Positions 23,238 through 23,353 of a stretch of DNA of 23,353 nt are shown one piece after another (the stretch's first letter is position 1; each line of letters begins with the position of its first letter). A program made the position numbers and the translations under genes. The stretch comes from JANNMJ01 sp031397815 (GTDB lineage: Bacteria; Bacteroidota; Bacteroidia; Cytophagales; Hymenobacteraceae), in assembly GCA_031397815.1 (NCBI GenBank), contig JANNMJ010000049.1, forward strand, positions 1 through 23,353, written 5' to 3'. Below the pieces are notes generated by a model. The model was not told the origin of the DNA and searched no databases. It saw nothing but the letters and a program-made list of their open reading frames with translations.

Positions 23238-23335
23238 GACGCGGGCTCTGCCCCGTGTCGCCTATTCGCGGGTCTCTTGACCCGCCAACCCAATCGGCGC
23301 ATTCCTAAGCGCGCGTGGCCAGCTCTGTCCCAGAG
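23238..23335. repeat. GC-rich hairpin cluster, REP-like
   Basis: Three hairpins occur in about 100 bases. Positions 23238-23259 form GAC-G-CGGG with CCCG-T-GTC. Positions 23268-23285 form GCGGGTC-TCTT-GACCCGC, a perfect 7-bp stem. Positions 23323-23335 form CTCTG-TCC-CAGAG. On the minus strand each shows GGG followed by a CAGAG- or AAGAG-like loop. This looks like the REP clusters spread by RAYT transposases; no transposase lies in the window. The pattern continues toward the right edge, so the unit may be cut off. Confidence 0.5.
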
Positions 23336-23353
23336 ATGGCGTCAATAGTCGAA

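Overview
The window looks like chromosomal core DNA from a GC-rich member of the Bacteroidota, most likely the order Cytophagales and close to Hymenobacter. Four things point there. It carries type IX secretion (T9SS) genes porU and porV and a T9SS cargo protein. Several gene families are typical of the phylum (GWxTD protein, Prc-type S41 protease, FemAB-like GNAT). Most starts lack a Shine-Dalgarno sequence. Boxes of the Bacteroidota -7 type (TAnnTTTG) sit just ahead of many starts. The genus is inference; there is no rRNA in the window.

Layout, left to right. Positions 1-155 hold small GC-rich hairpins that resemble REP elements. Positions 156-3723 (minus strand) hold a class I glutamine amidotransferase, a GCS2-type carboxylate-amine ligase and a FemAB-like GNAT acyltransferase; a strong terminator separates the first two. 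Positions 3838-12922 (plus strand) hold a glycine-zipper general stress protein, a Prc-like periplasmic protease, a secreted T9SS-sorted beta-repeat protein, an unrecognised helical protein with a weak HEPN-like look, a GWxTD-domain protein and an LpxL-type lipid A acyltransferase. Most of these units have their own terminator or promoter box. Positions 12923-13162 separate convergent genes and contain a 125-bp palindromic dispersed repeat. Positions 13163-20031 (minus strand) hold porU (T9SS sortase), porV (T9SS outer-membrane shuttle) and an M16-family protein that has lost its zinc motif. Positions 20200-22054 (minus strand) hold a metallo-beta-lactamase-fold hydrolase, pssA and purS, which may be co-transcribed; the pssA-purS gap contains several short repeats. 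Positions 22180-23187 (plus strand) hold an SPFH protein with a C-terminal SHOCT domain. Positions 23238-23335 are another hairpin cluster.

Functionally the window is dominated by envelope biology. PorU and PorV release and anchor T9SS cargo such as the protein at 7341-8864. Prc and the M16 protein act in, or are related to, envelope proteolysis. LpxL and PssA build lipid A and phosphatidylserine/phosphatidylethanolamine. I see no clear-cut new defence or mobile system. The best candidates for something undescribed are the orphan protein at 9120-10187, the amide-bond-chemistry trio at 156-3723, and the palindromic repeats. No tRNA, rRNA, CRISPR array or insertion sequence was seen.
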